A stretch of 5,665 nucleotides of DNA from NCBI GenBank assembly GCA_003490025.1, contig DNJC01000106.1, forward strand, positions 3,812 through 9,476. The letters run 5' to 3'. The notes under the pieces were generated by a model. That model was not told the DNA's origin and searched no databases. It saw only the letters and a program-made list of their open reading frames with translations. This document shows positions 1-5,238 of the stretch, one piece after another. Each line of letters opens with the position of its first letter. Position 1 is the stretch's first letter. The position numbers and the translations under genes were made by a program. This stretch comes from Geobacter sp. (GTDB lineage: Bacteria; Desulfobacterota; Desulfuromonadia; Geobacterales; Geobacteraceae).

Positions 1-648
1 TCCCACGACCTGCGTACCCCGCTCACCAACATCAACGGCTACTGCCAGGTCATCCTCGAGCTCTACGGCGACGGTATGGAGGAGCAGTGCAGGGAGTTCA
101 TCAAGGTCATCTACAACGAGACCATCAACATGAACCAGCTGATCAGGACCCTGCTGGAGTTTTCCCGGGTGAGCCGTTCGGAGCTGAAACACGGGTCGGT
201 GGATCTGAGCGAGCTGGTCTCCCAGGTCGCCGCTGCCCAGCAGTTGAGTGATCCGGGGCGCCGGCTCCGCTTCGCCATCGCCACGGGCATCACGGCGCAA
301 GGGGATCCGGACCTGCTTCGGGTGGTGCTGGACAACCTGATCTCCAACGCCTGCAAGTACTCCACAATCCGGGAGGAGGCGCTGATCGAGTTCGAAGCCA
401 TCGCGAGGGACGGCGAGCAGGTCTTCCTCGTGCGCGACAACGGCGCAGGCTTCGACATGGCGCAGGCAGGCAAGCTCTTCAGCCCCTTCCAGCGCCTCCA
501 CTCAGAGCGTGAGTTCAAGGGGTTCGGCATAGGGCTCGCCACCGCGCAGCGGATCATCCACCGGCACGGTGGCAGGATCTGGGCCGAGGGGGAAGTGGAC
601 CAGGGAGCCTGTTTCTATTTCACCCTGCCGACGCAGAATCCTGAATAA
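1..648 (+). CDS. Sensor histidine kinase, C-terminal part (5' end outside window)
   Basis: This is the catalytic half of a two-component sensor kinase, which autophosphorylates on a His and passes the phosphate to a response regulator. The frame is open from base 1, so the gene starts before the window. Seen: the H-box SHDLRTPL at the first codons (phosphoacceptor His is residue 2 of the fragment), then the DHp helices to about residue 65. The HATPase_c domain follows, with N-box DNLISNACKYS (about residues 111-121), G1 box DNGAGFDM (from about 146), F-box LFSPFQRLH (from about 159) and G2 box GFGIGLAT. It ends GACFYFTLP and a TAA. All ATP-binding boxes look intact, so the visible part should be active. 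No receiver domain follows, so it is not a hybrid kinase at this end. The sensory domain and partner regulator are not visible, so the signal cannot be inferred. An internal ATG at 76 is not the start, because the H-box lies upstream in the same frame. Confidence 0.95.
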   Translation, partial: SHDLRTPLTNINGYCQVILELYGDGMEEQCREFIKVIYNETINMNQLIRTLLEFSRVSRSELKHGSVDLSELVSQVAAAQQLSDPGRRLRFAIATGITAQGDPDLLRVVLDNLISNACKYSTIREEALIEFEAIARDGEQVFLVRDNGAGFDMAQAGKLFSPFQRLHSEREFKGFGIGLATAQRIIHRHGGRIWAEGEVDQGACFYFTLPTQNPE

Positions 649-673
649 ACAGAGAGGGTAAGCGGGAAAATCA

Positions 674-795
674 AAAAGCAGTTACGCTGAGGTCGCAAAG
701 AAAGCGCGCGGAGTACGCGGAGAAAACCAGAAACGATTTTAAAGGTTTTCTCCGCGTCCTTCGCGGTACTCAGCGTACTCTGCGTAACTGCTTTT
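674..795. repeat. Intergenic long inverted repeat (dispersed-repeat-like, possible bidirectional terminator)
   Basis: The outer arms are perfect over 14 bp (aaaagcagttacgc at 674-687 and its complement at 782-795). The inner arms are perfect over 12 bp (gcggagaaaacc at 717-728 and its complement at 744-755), closing on a 15-nt loop. The stretch between the arms pairs only partly. The right half has GCG-containing words spaced 9-10 bp apart (GCG at 754, 763, 773 and 782). The element fills nearly the whole gap between two convergent genes. Words of this kind (CGCGTCCTTCGCGG, CTCTGCGTAACT) are, from memory, common in dispersed intergenic repeats of Geobacter-like and other genomes. It has no coding capacity. 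The transcript could fold into a long hairpin from either strand, so a terminator role for both flanking genes is plausible but inferred. Confidence 0.75.
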
Positions 796-802
796 AACGT
801 TT

Positions 803-2005
803 CTACCCGTTACCAAAGTGCTCCGCGACAATCTCCTGCGCCAGGTCCATGGACGAAGTGAAGGCCGGCGAGATGGGATTTAACACGTGGAGCGAGTCCC
901 CATCCGCCAGCACCAGGAAATCCATCACCATCTCCTTGGTCTCCCAATCAACCAGTTGCGGCCGTATCCCCACCTTCGAGGCGTGCACCAGATCATCTGG
1001 CGAGAGCTTTTTCACCAGCCGCGCGGCGTCCCGGTAAAAGAAAGACGGCAGATACTTCACCGGCTCGGTCAAGGCGACGCTGCGAAACTGCCGGTTCGCC
1101 AGGAAAAGGACCAGGTCCTCGTAGGCGATGGCGAAGGCATCGGAGTCGATCCCGCTCAGGATGCCGTAATTCTCGCGCCCAAGCGCCGGGATCGCCGTCG
1201 GCCCGAGGTAGACGTGACCGTGGACGCTGCGGGTGAAGTGCACCCCCAGGAACGGGTTGCGGATGTCGGGGACCGGGTAGATGCTGGAATTGACCGTGTA
1301 CGGGGCGTCCTTCCTGAGCAGCCGGTACACCCCCTTGAAAGGAATCAGGCGGTACTTCCCTGCGATGCCGAAAAGCCCCGCCACCTTGTCGCAGAACGCA
1401 CCTGCGGCATTAACGAAGCGCTTGAACTCGATCTCCCCGCGGCTCGTCTGCGCCCTGCAGCTCCCCTTGAGCCCGGTCAGCCTGCAACCTAGCTGGATCT
1501 TCACCCGCCCGCTGGACTCCAGGTCCTCTTTCAGACTCTTTAGCACCGCCTTGGGATCGACCACCGCCGTGTAATGGGAGAAAAGGGCCCGCTCCACGGT
1601 CCTGGCGTTCGGCTCGATCTCGGCCAGTCGCCTCTCGTCGATCATCTCGACCTTCGCGCCGTTGGCAGTGGCGCGGCGCATCAGCTCGTCCAGCACCGGG
1701 AGTTCGGCAGCGGTTCGGGTCACGATGACCTTGCCGTTCTCCAAGAGCGGCAGTCCCTTCTCCTTGCAGTAGGCCCGCATCAGGAAGTTGCCGTTCAGGC
1801 ACGACTTGGCCTTCAGGCTGTCCGGCGAGTAGTAGATCCCGGCATGGAGCACGCCGCTGTTGCGTCCCGAGGCATGCACCCCGAGTTCAGGTTCCTTCTC
1901 GATGATGACGATGTCGCCGTGGCCGGTCCTGACCAGCTCACGGGCAATGGTAAGCCCGATGATCCCGGCGCCGACTATCAGTATCTCGGCTTTCTCGAAG
2001 CTCAT
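803..2005 (-). CDS. lhgO: L-2-hydroxyglutarate dehydrogenase/oxidase (FAD-dependent)
   Basis: This FAD enzyme of the DAO/glycerol-3-phosphate dehydrogenase superfamily oxidises L-2-hydroxyglutarate to 2-oxoglutarate. In E. coli, LhgO passes the electrons to the membrane quinone pool. The protein is 400 aa, close to the usual size. Seen: the N-terminal dinucleotide-binding fold with GxGxxG (Gly12, Gly14, Gly17) and an acidic residue ending the second strand (Glu36). The family signature HASGRNSGVLHAGIYY follows at residues 44-59, then conserved blocks including NAAGAFCDKVA, FLGVHFTRSVHG and GIRPQLVD, and a C-terminal NPISPAFTSSMDLAQ block. The ATG at 2005 has a GGAGGAG Shine-Dalgarno 8 nt upstream. 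The gene lies 122 nt downstream of dmeF on the same strand. No terminator is obvious in that gap, so it may be read through or have its own promoter. It converges with the histidine kinase. The role is likely metabolite repair or glutarate/lysine catabolism, but no partner gene is visible here. A related 2-hydroxyacid substrate cannot be excluded. Confidence 0.92.
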   Translation of the reverse strand: MSFEKAEILIVGAGIIGLTIARELVRTGHGDIVIIEKEPELGVHASGRNSGVLHAGIYYSPDSLKAKSCLNGNFLMRAYCKEKGLPLLENGKVIVTRTAAELPVLDELMRRATANGAKVEMIDERRLAEIEPNARTVERALFSHYTAVVDPKAVLKSLKEDLESSGRVKIQLGCRLTGLKGSCRAQTSRGEIEFKRFVNAAGAFCDKVAGLFGIAGKYRLIPFKGVYRLLRKDAPYTVNSSIYPVPDIRNPFLGVHFTRSVHGHVYLGPTAIPALGRENYGILSGIDSDAFAIAYEDLVLFLANRQFRSVALTEPVKYLPSFFYRDAARLVKKLSPDDLVHASKVGIRPQLVDWETKEMVMDFLVLADGDSLHVLNPISPAFTSSMDLAQEIVAEHFGNG

Positions 2006-2127
2006 ACCAGGCTCTCCTCCCCTTCCGCAGCTAATCGCCCAACCGACGGGCCACGCTAAGGGTACCAGATGTCAGAGAGAATTGTGCCGATACGGGTTTT
2101 ACCTGCGGCGACCTCCACCAGAAGCTG

Positions 2128-3111
2128 CTAGGCCCCTGTCACCCGCACTAACTCCGGGCCGACACGGCGCTGGGTTACCTCGACGGTGACATGCACCAGC
2201 TCCTCGTGGATGCTCAGCTGCTGCCGGAACTGTTCCGGTTCGGCCGCCTGCTCGACTGCCAGCGAGAGGATGCAGGCGAACTTCCCCTTCCCTACCCGCC
2301 ACACGTGGAGGTCCGTGATCTCCGCCTTGATCGGACTGGAGTCTATCACCTCCCGGATCTCCGCAACCACGGGAACGTCCATCTCGGCGTCGAGCAGCAC
2401 GCGCCCCGTGTCACGCATCAGACCGTAGGCCCACACGGCGACCAGGACGGAGCCGACGATCCCCATTACCGGGTCGAGCCAACTGGCGCCCCAGTACTTG
2501 CCCCCTGCCAAAGCCAGGATGGCGAAGACGGAGGTAGCGGCGTCGGCCACCACGTGGAGATAGGCGGAACGGAGGTTGAGGTCGTGGCCGTGGTGGCCGT
2601 GTCCCTCGTCTTCGTGTGCGTGGTGGTGATCGTGGCCGTGGTCGTGCCCGTGGTCGTGCCCGTCCTTCAAGAGCCAGGCACAGGCGAGGTTGACCGCGAG
2701 GCCGACGCCGGCAATGGCGATGGCCTGATCGTAGCTGATGGGGGTCGGGGATATGAGGCGTTCGACGGACTGGTACAGCATCAGGCCGGCGACACCGACC
2801 AGGAAAATGGCACTGGTGTAACCTCCCAGGACCTCGATCTTCCAGGTCCCGAAGGCAAAACGGCGGTCGTAGGCGAAGCGGCGGGCGGCTCTATAGGCAA
2901 GAACGGAGAGTCCAAGCGCGAGCGCGTGGGAACTCATGTGCCAGCCGTCGGCAAGAAGCGCCATGGAGTTGAACAGCCAGCCGCCGATGATCTCGGCCAC
3001 CATCATCGTGGCGGTCAGCATGACGGCCCAGCGGGTGTTCCTTTCGGCTAGCGGGTTCCCCTCATCAAATATATGCGAGTGTCCTTCCTCTGTGAGCCCC
3101 TGGATTTCCAT
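2128..3111 (-). CDS. dmeF: CDF-family Co(II)/Ni(II) efflux transporter, DmeF type
   Basis: This inner-membrane cation/proton antiporter should export divalent metals. DmeF-type CDF proteins are linked to Co2+ and Ni2+ resistance. The protein is 327 aa. Seen: about six hydrophobic segments (roughly residues 28-48, 50-72, 94-115, 127-148, 180-200, 209-230). Metal-site residues are Asp55, His58 and His62 in segment 2 (ADGWHMSSH) and His186/Asp190 (HVVAD) in segment 5. A very His-rich loop lies between segments 4 and 5 (about 13 His in residues 152-176). A soluble C-terminal domain (about 240-327) ends the protein. The N-terminal HSHIFDEGNPLAERNTRW and the ALLADGWHM and WLDPVMGIVG blocks match my recollection of DmeF rather than zinc-type CzcD/ZitB. 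The ATG at 3111 directly follows the upstream gene's TAG. Its AAGGAG lies 12 nt away inside that gene's end, so translational coupling is likely. Metal specificity is inferred from family resemblance; Zn or Cd is possible. Confidence 0.88.
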   Translation of the reverse strand: MEIQGLTEEGHSHIFDEGNPLAERNTRWAVMLTATMMVAEIIGGWLFNSMALLADGWHMSSHALALGLSVLAYRAARRFAYDRRFAFGTWKIEVLGGYTSAIFLVGVAGLMLYQSVERLISPTPISYDQAIAIAGVGLAVNLACAWLLKDGHDHGHDHGHDHHHAHEDEGHGHHGHDLNLRSAYLHVVADAATSVFAILALAGGKYWGASWLDPVMGIVGSVLVAVWAYGLMRDTGRVLLDAEMDVPVVAEIREVIDSSPIKAEITDLHVWRVGKGKFACILSLAVEQAAEPEQFRQQLSIHEELVHVTVEVTQRRVGPELVRVTGA

Positions 3112-3582
3112 CTACGTTGCATGCTCCTTTTCAGGTTGATTCCTGGCCTCTGCAGCCGCGCTGGAGACTACCACGAACCTGGAGTCGAAATGCTCGACCA
3201 GCAGCGGGCGGACCTCCTTCCACACCAAGCCGCCTCCGCCGCATCCCGGCCTCGGGACTACGACCGTGCGCCACCCTTCGCGGTCGGCCAACGCCCGCAG
3301 CTCCTTTGCGGACCTGGCGATCAGGCGCAGGTCTGGACAGGCCCAGGCGGACTCCTCGACCGGGAAGCTGACCAGCCCGTCGCCCAAGGGATGCACGTGG
3401 TTGCCCCCTTGCCGCAACAAGCCCCCCAGTTCTTCCGGGAGTCCCGGGAAACGCTGCACTGCCTGGCGCGCAACACCTCTCCCCATGACGGCCTTGCCGG
3501 CGCGGGTCAGCGATCCGCTGGTCGTTATGGCAATGACCGCCCTGCCGAGATAGCCCCAGATGTCGTCATCTTTTTCCAGCAT
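3112..3582 (-). CDS. Small macro-domain-like (ADP-ribose-binding) protein
   Basis: This 156-aa soluble protein resembles the stand-alone macro-domain (Appr-1"-p processing/ADP-ribose-binding) proteins of bacteria and phages. Seen: beta-strand IAITT followed by a glycine-rich loop, GKAVMGRGVARQA at residues 29-41, like the first ligand loop of macro domains (GGGVA). FPGLPEELG follows at 45-53. Near the C-terminus, VVVPRPGCGGGGLVWKEV (107-124) looks like the second, phosphate-binding loop. No signal peptide or membrane segment is visible. Members bind ADP-ribose or its phosphate; some remove ADP-ribose from proteins or nucleic acids. Which applies here cannot be told. The start is placed at ATG 3582 because a GGAGA lies 8 nt before it. 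A longer form would start at TTG 3597, and that codon overlaps the same Shine-Dalgarno. The gene begins 20 nt after the exonuclease stop and abuts dmeF, so it is the middle gene of a tight operon. Confidence 0.75.
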   Translation of the reverse strand: MLEKDDDIWGYLGRAVIAITTSGSLTRAGKAVMGRGVARQAVQRFPGLPEELGGLLRQGGNHVHPLGDGLVSFPVEESAWACPDLRLIARSAKELRALADREGWRTVVVPRPGCGGGGLVWKEVRPLLVEHFDSRFVVVSSAAAEARNQPEKEHAT

Positions 3583-3590
3583 TGAAAACG

Positions 3591-3595
3591 TCTCC
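3591..3595 (-). promoter_or_regulatory. Ribosome binding site deciding the macro-domain gene start
   Basis: On the minus strand GGAGA stands 8 nt before the ATG at 3582. It overlaps the alternative TTG start at 3597, which has no comparable site of its own. This favours the shorter 156-aa product. Confidence 0.65.
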
Positions 3596-3602
3596 AATTA
3601 GC

Positions 3603-4511
3603 TTACTCACGCACCGAGAACCTGGCGTAGGCGTCGCATTTCACGATCTGGACGGCGCTGGTGTTGCCGCGGGGATAGATCTCCCTGGCAAGGTAATCCA
3701 GTTCCTCCCTCTCCGCCTGAGCCGGGACATCCCGCCACCACGCCTTGCTCCCACCCTGCGAACCGTCGTTCCAGCGATAACCGCGGTCCTTCAGGACATC
3801 CTTCTTGTCGAAGGGGGCCGAGACGGCGAATAGCCTGGAGGTGACCTCGTGAGCCCTCTTCAGCAAAGTCTGGAAAATGGGCGTGCCGGAGACGGGGAGA
3901 CGCTCCAACAAGAGGCCGAGCACGCCCTCAGCGTCGTCGAGCGCACGATGGGCGTTGATGGTCAGGGCTCCCGTCTTGAAAAGGAGGTATTCGAGGGTCC
4001 TCGAAGAGATCCGCTCCGCATTCCAGTCGATCTGCGATACGGTACAGGCCCACGGGACCTTGGTGAAAGCAGGGAAGCGGGACTCCACGAACTTGCGGTC
4101 GAAGGCCGCGTTGTGGGCGATCACCAGGTTCGCCTTCTGCGCCATGGCGTTGACCAGATCATTATCGAAGGACTCTCCCAGCAGCATGTCGTCGGTTATG
4201 CCGGTGATCTCCTTCACTTCATCCGACAGGGGCGCGCCCGGATCCTCGAAGCCGGAATAACGGTCGGAGATCCTGAAGATCTCCCCGGTATCGGGGTCGA
4301 ACTCGAAGGCGACGATGCCGAGTTCGATGATCTTGTCGCAGGCGTGGTTCAACCCGGTGGTCTCGGTATCGAGACAGAGGGCGACGTGTGCCTTGCCCGG
4401 ACCCTTCCCGGCCAGGCGGCTGTCCCGCGCGAGGTTCAGGCGGCGCAGGACAAGGTAATCGCCGGTGGAATGGAGAGCCGCGATGGCGACTTCGATCTCC
4501 AGTGCGTTCAT
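3603..4511 (-). CDS. DEDDh 3'-5' exonuclease (DnaQ/epsilon-like) with C-terminal extension
   Basis: This is a nuclease of the DnaQ-like superfamily, which removes nucleotides from 3' ends of DNA or RNA using two metal ions. All five catalytic residues are present in the 302-aa product: Asp48 and Glu50 in ExoI (LDTETTG), Asp138 in ExoII (AHNAAFDRKF), and His188 and Asp193 in ExoIII (HRALDDAEG). The catalytic domain spans about residues 40-205. About 40 residues precede it, including GDYLVLRRL (17-25), a stretch typical of free-standing proteobacterial relatives. A C-terminal extension (about 206-302) carries APFDKKDVLKDRGYRWN and a KAWWRDV patch, described as a separate entry. It is probably not the replicative epsilon subunit, because no clear polymerase-binding tail is seen and the neighbours are unrelated to replication. 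The start is set at ATG 4511, with GGGGAAGG 8 nt upstream. An in-frame TTG at 4565 would add 18 Lys-rich residues. It is the first gene of the exonuclease/macro/dmeF operon. Confidence 0.87.
   Translation of the reverse strand: MNALEIEVAIAALHSTGDYLVLRRLNLARDSRLAGKGPGKAHVALCLDTETTGLNHACDKIIELGIVAFEFDPDTGEIFRISDRYSGFEDPGAPLSDEVKEITGITDDMLLGESFDNDLVNAMAQKANLVIAHNAAFDRKFVESRFPAFTKVPWACTVSQIDWNAERISSRTLEYLLFKTGALTINAHRALDDAEGVLGLLLERLPVSGTPIFQTLLKRAHEVTSRLFAVSAPFDKKDVLKDRGYRWNDGSQGGSKAWWRDVPAQAEREELDYLAREIYPRGNTSAVQIVKCDAYARFSVRE
3606..3824 (-). other. C-terminal aromatic/basic module of the exonuclease (DUF5710-like motif)
   Basis: Residues about 230-302 of the exonuclease lie outside the nuclease fold. 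They contain the pattern PF-x-KKD-x-LK-x-RG-x-RW-N (233-248), a Gly/Ser stretch, then KAWW (256-259). This is close in spacing to the small module I remember as DUF5710 (PF-x-EKD-x-AK-x-LGARWD-x-W), found in DNA primases, TraC-like proteins and other nucleic-acid enzymes. A nucleic-acid or partner-binding role is inferred. The boundaries are approximate. Confidence 0.45.
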
Positions 4512-4519
4512 CGGGAATA

Positions 4520-4527
4520 CCTTCCCC
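4520..4527 (-). promoter_or_regulatory. Ribosome binding site deciding the exonuclease start
   Basis: The minus strand reads GGGGAAGG, 8 nt before the ATG at 4511. It supports this start over the in-frame TTG at 4565. Confidence 0.6.
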
Positions 4528-4667
4528 GAGGCTGCCTTTTTTTTCACCTTTTCACTCCATTTCAATTGCAGTGCACTTTTTGTTTATGCGGCGCCCCATG
4601 TGGCAGCGCGCATAACGGCGCCGGAGATATTAACCTTTTTTGCTGCGGCACGCCAGCGTTGTTTGGA

Positions 4668-4698
4668 GGGGGTGTTCATCGGGGGGGGTGTTCATCGG
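4668..4698. repeat. Two-copy 16-bp direct repeat with G8 tract
   Basis: The word ggggtgttcatcgg occurs twice in tandem with a 16-bp period (tgttcatc at 4673 and again at 4689). The copies are joined by a run of eight G (4681-4688). The second copy runs into the adjoining palindrome. It lies in the upstream region of the exonuclease operon, about 160-190 nt before the start codon. It could be a pair of regulator sites or a chance duplication; the G8 run is also a place where the assembly might be one base off. Confidence 0.6.
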
Positions 4699-4713
4699 AC
4701 CGATCGGTCCGAT
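4694..4713. promoter_or_regulatory. 20-bp perfect palindrome, candidate operator
   Basis: The half-site atcggaccga is followed directly by its exact reverse complement, giving a 20-bp perfect palindrome with no spacer. There is no T-run, so it is not an intrinsic terminator. The GACCGATCGGTC core resembles operators of TetR-type dimeric repressors. It lies between the terminator of the upstream gene and the exonuclease start (183 nt away), where the promoter for the minus-strand operon should be. No regulator gene is in the window and I could not find a convincing -35/-10 pair beside it, so the role is inferred. Confidence 0.5.
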
Positions 4714-4726
4714 CACTTGCTATAAA

Positions 4727-4760
4727 CCTGAAAAGCCGCCTTCACAGGCGGCTTTTCAGG
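4727..4760 (-). terminator. Strong intrinsic (Rho-independent-like) terminator hairpin
   Basis: A perfect 15-bp stem (cctgaaaagccgcct and its complement) closes on the 4-nt loop tcac. On the minus strand the A/T-flanked GC core is followed by CTTTTCAGGTTTATAG, giving a T-rich 3' side. It begins 24 nt after the stop of the lipoprotein gene and should end that transcript. The stem is symmetric (AAAAG…CTTTT), so it could also act on the plus strand. Confidence 0.85.
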
Positions 4761-4783
4761 TAAAGTGGCAGCAACAGCACCGG

Positions 4784-5026
4784 CTACTTCAGAATGGAGC
4801 CTTTTTCGATCTGGTTCTTGCGGATCTGGTATTCCTTCTTGTCGATTCTCCCCGCCTTGTAGTCGCTTTCAAGCTGTTGCAACTGCCGATGCGCGCTGTA
4901 CTCGTAAGCCCCAGCGCCAACCGCGGCTCCACCTAAAGCTCCACCTACCGCGCTTCCTTCACGGGATGCACACCCAGCCGCCATAACGAACAACAGCATG
5001 CTGACCAGTAGAAGTATCTTTTTCAT
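4784..5026 (-). CDS. Small glycine-zipper lipoprotein with SHOCT-like C-terminus
   Basis: This 80-aa envelope protein starts with a lipoprotein signal peptide: two Lys, a hydrophobic stretch (residues 4-17) and a lipobox AAGC with the lipidated Cys at 19. A short glycine-zipper segment follows (AVGGALGGAAVGAGA, 26-40), of the kind that inserts in or packs against membranes. The tail, about residues 46-74, has the pattern LxxLExDYKAGRIDKKEYQIRKNQI. This matches the short SHOCT-type helical domain (…L…G.I…E(F/Y)…K…). The function is unknown; small proteins of this type are often linked to the envelope or oligomerisation, but nothing here proves it. The start is ATG 5026, with AAGGAG 6 nt upstream and the signal peptide starting directly. 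A longer frame from 5056 would put ten residues before the signal and is less likely. It appears monocistronic, with its own terminator. Confidence 0.82.
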   Translation of the reverse strand: MKKILLLVSMLLFVMAAGCASREGSAVGGALGGAAVGAGAYEYSAHRQLQQLESDYKAGRIDKKEYQIRKNQIEKGSILK

Positions 5027-5032
5027 AGCGCA

Positions 5033-5038
5033 CTCCTT
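5033..5038 (-). promoter_or_regulatory. Ribosome binding site of the lipoprotein gene
   Basis: AAGGAG on the minus strand lies 6 nt before the ATG at 5026. It fixes the start directly at the signal peptide. Confidence 0.7.
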
Positions 5039-5238
5039 TGTTTGTGGGTTTTCCACCTCCAGATTACCACAAAATTAAAATTTCCACACCATCCAGCCTC
5101 TTTGTTCAGGACTCCTTCCCTGCAGGCGGCAGTTCCGGAGCGCCCCCCCCGGAAGGTGATCCAGTAGAGATAGAAAAGCGAATAAGGGCCGATTGGCAAG
5201 ACCGTCAGGAAGACAGCACTATTAAATACTGCATTACT

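Noticed and set aside
887..1492. 201-codon + strand frame opposite lhgO
   Set aside because: It is Arg/Pro-rich with no recognisable domain and no good ribosome binding site, and overlaps the strongly supported lhgO coding frame.
2037..2051. gccc…gggc hairpin between dmeF and lhgO as a terminator
   Set aside because: A 4-bp stem without a T-run is too weak to call.
2583..2659. Short tandem-like repeats that might suggest a CRISPR or minisatellite
   Set aside because: They encode the His-rich loop in frame and have no spacer structure.
2191..3051. Long (286-codon) open frame on the + strand opposite dmeF
   Set aside because: It is Val/Gly/Asp-rich with low complexity opposite the His-rich loop, matches no family I know, and lies antisense to a clearly conserved transporter. 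Open antisense frames are expected in GC-rich genes.
4566..4693. Sigma-70 promoter for the exonuclease operon (TTAATAT near 4629 on the minus strand)
   Set aside because: The -10-like word matches only partly and the hexamer at -35 spacing (TGGCGT) is poor, so I did not list it.
3849..4763. 304-codon + strand frame opposite the exonuclease
   Set aside because: The exonuclease on the other strand has all five catalytic residues. This frame has no recognisable motif and runs through the palindrome and terminator.
5061..5089. Promoter of the lipoprotein gene (TAATCT with a preceding TGG on the minus strand)
   Set aside because: The -10 match is only 3 of 6 and the -35 position reads GTGTGG. 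The AT-rich patch is suggestive but not enough.
5133..5154. ttccgg…ccggaa inverted repeat as a terminator for the surface-protein gene
   Set aside because: The stem is only 6 bp with a 10-nt loop and no T-run follows on the minus strand, so I cannot support a terminator.
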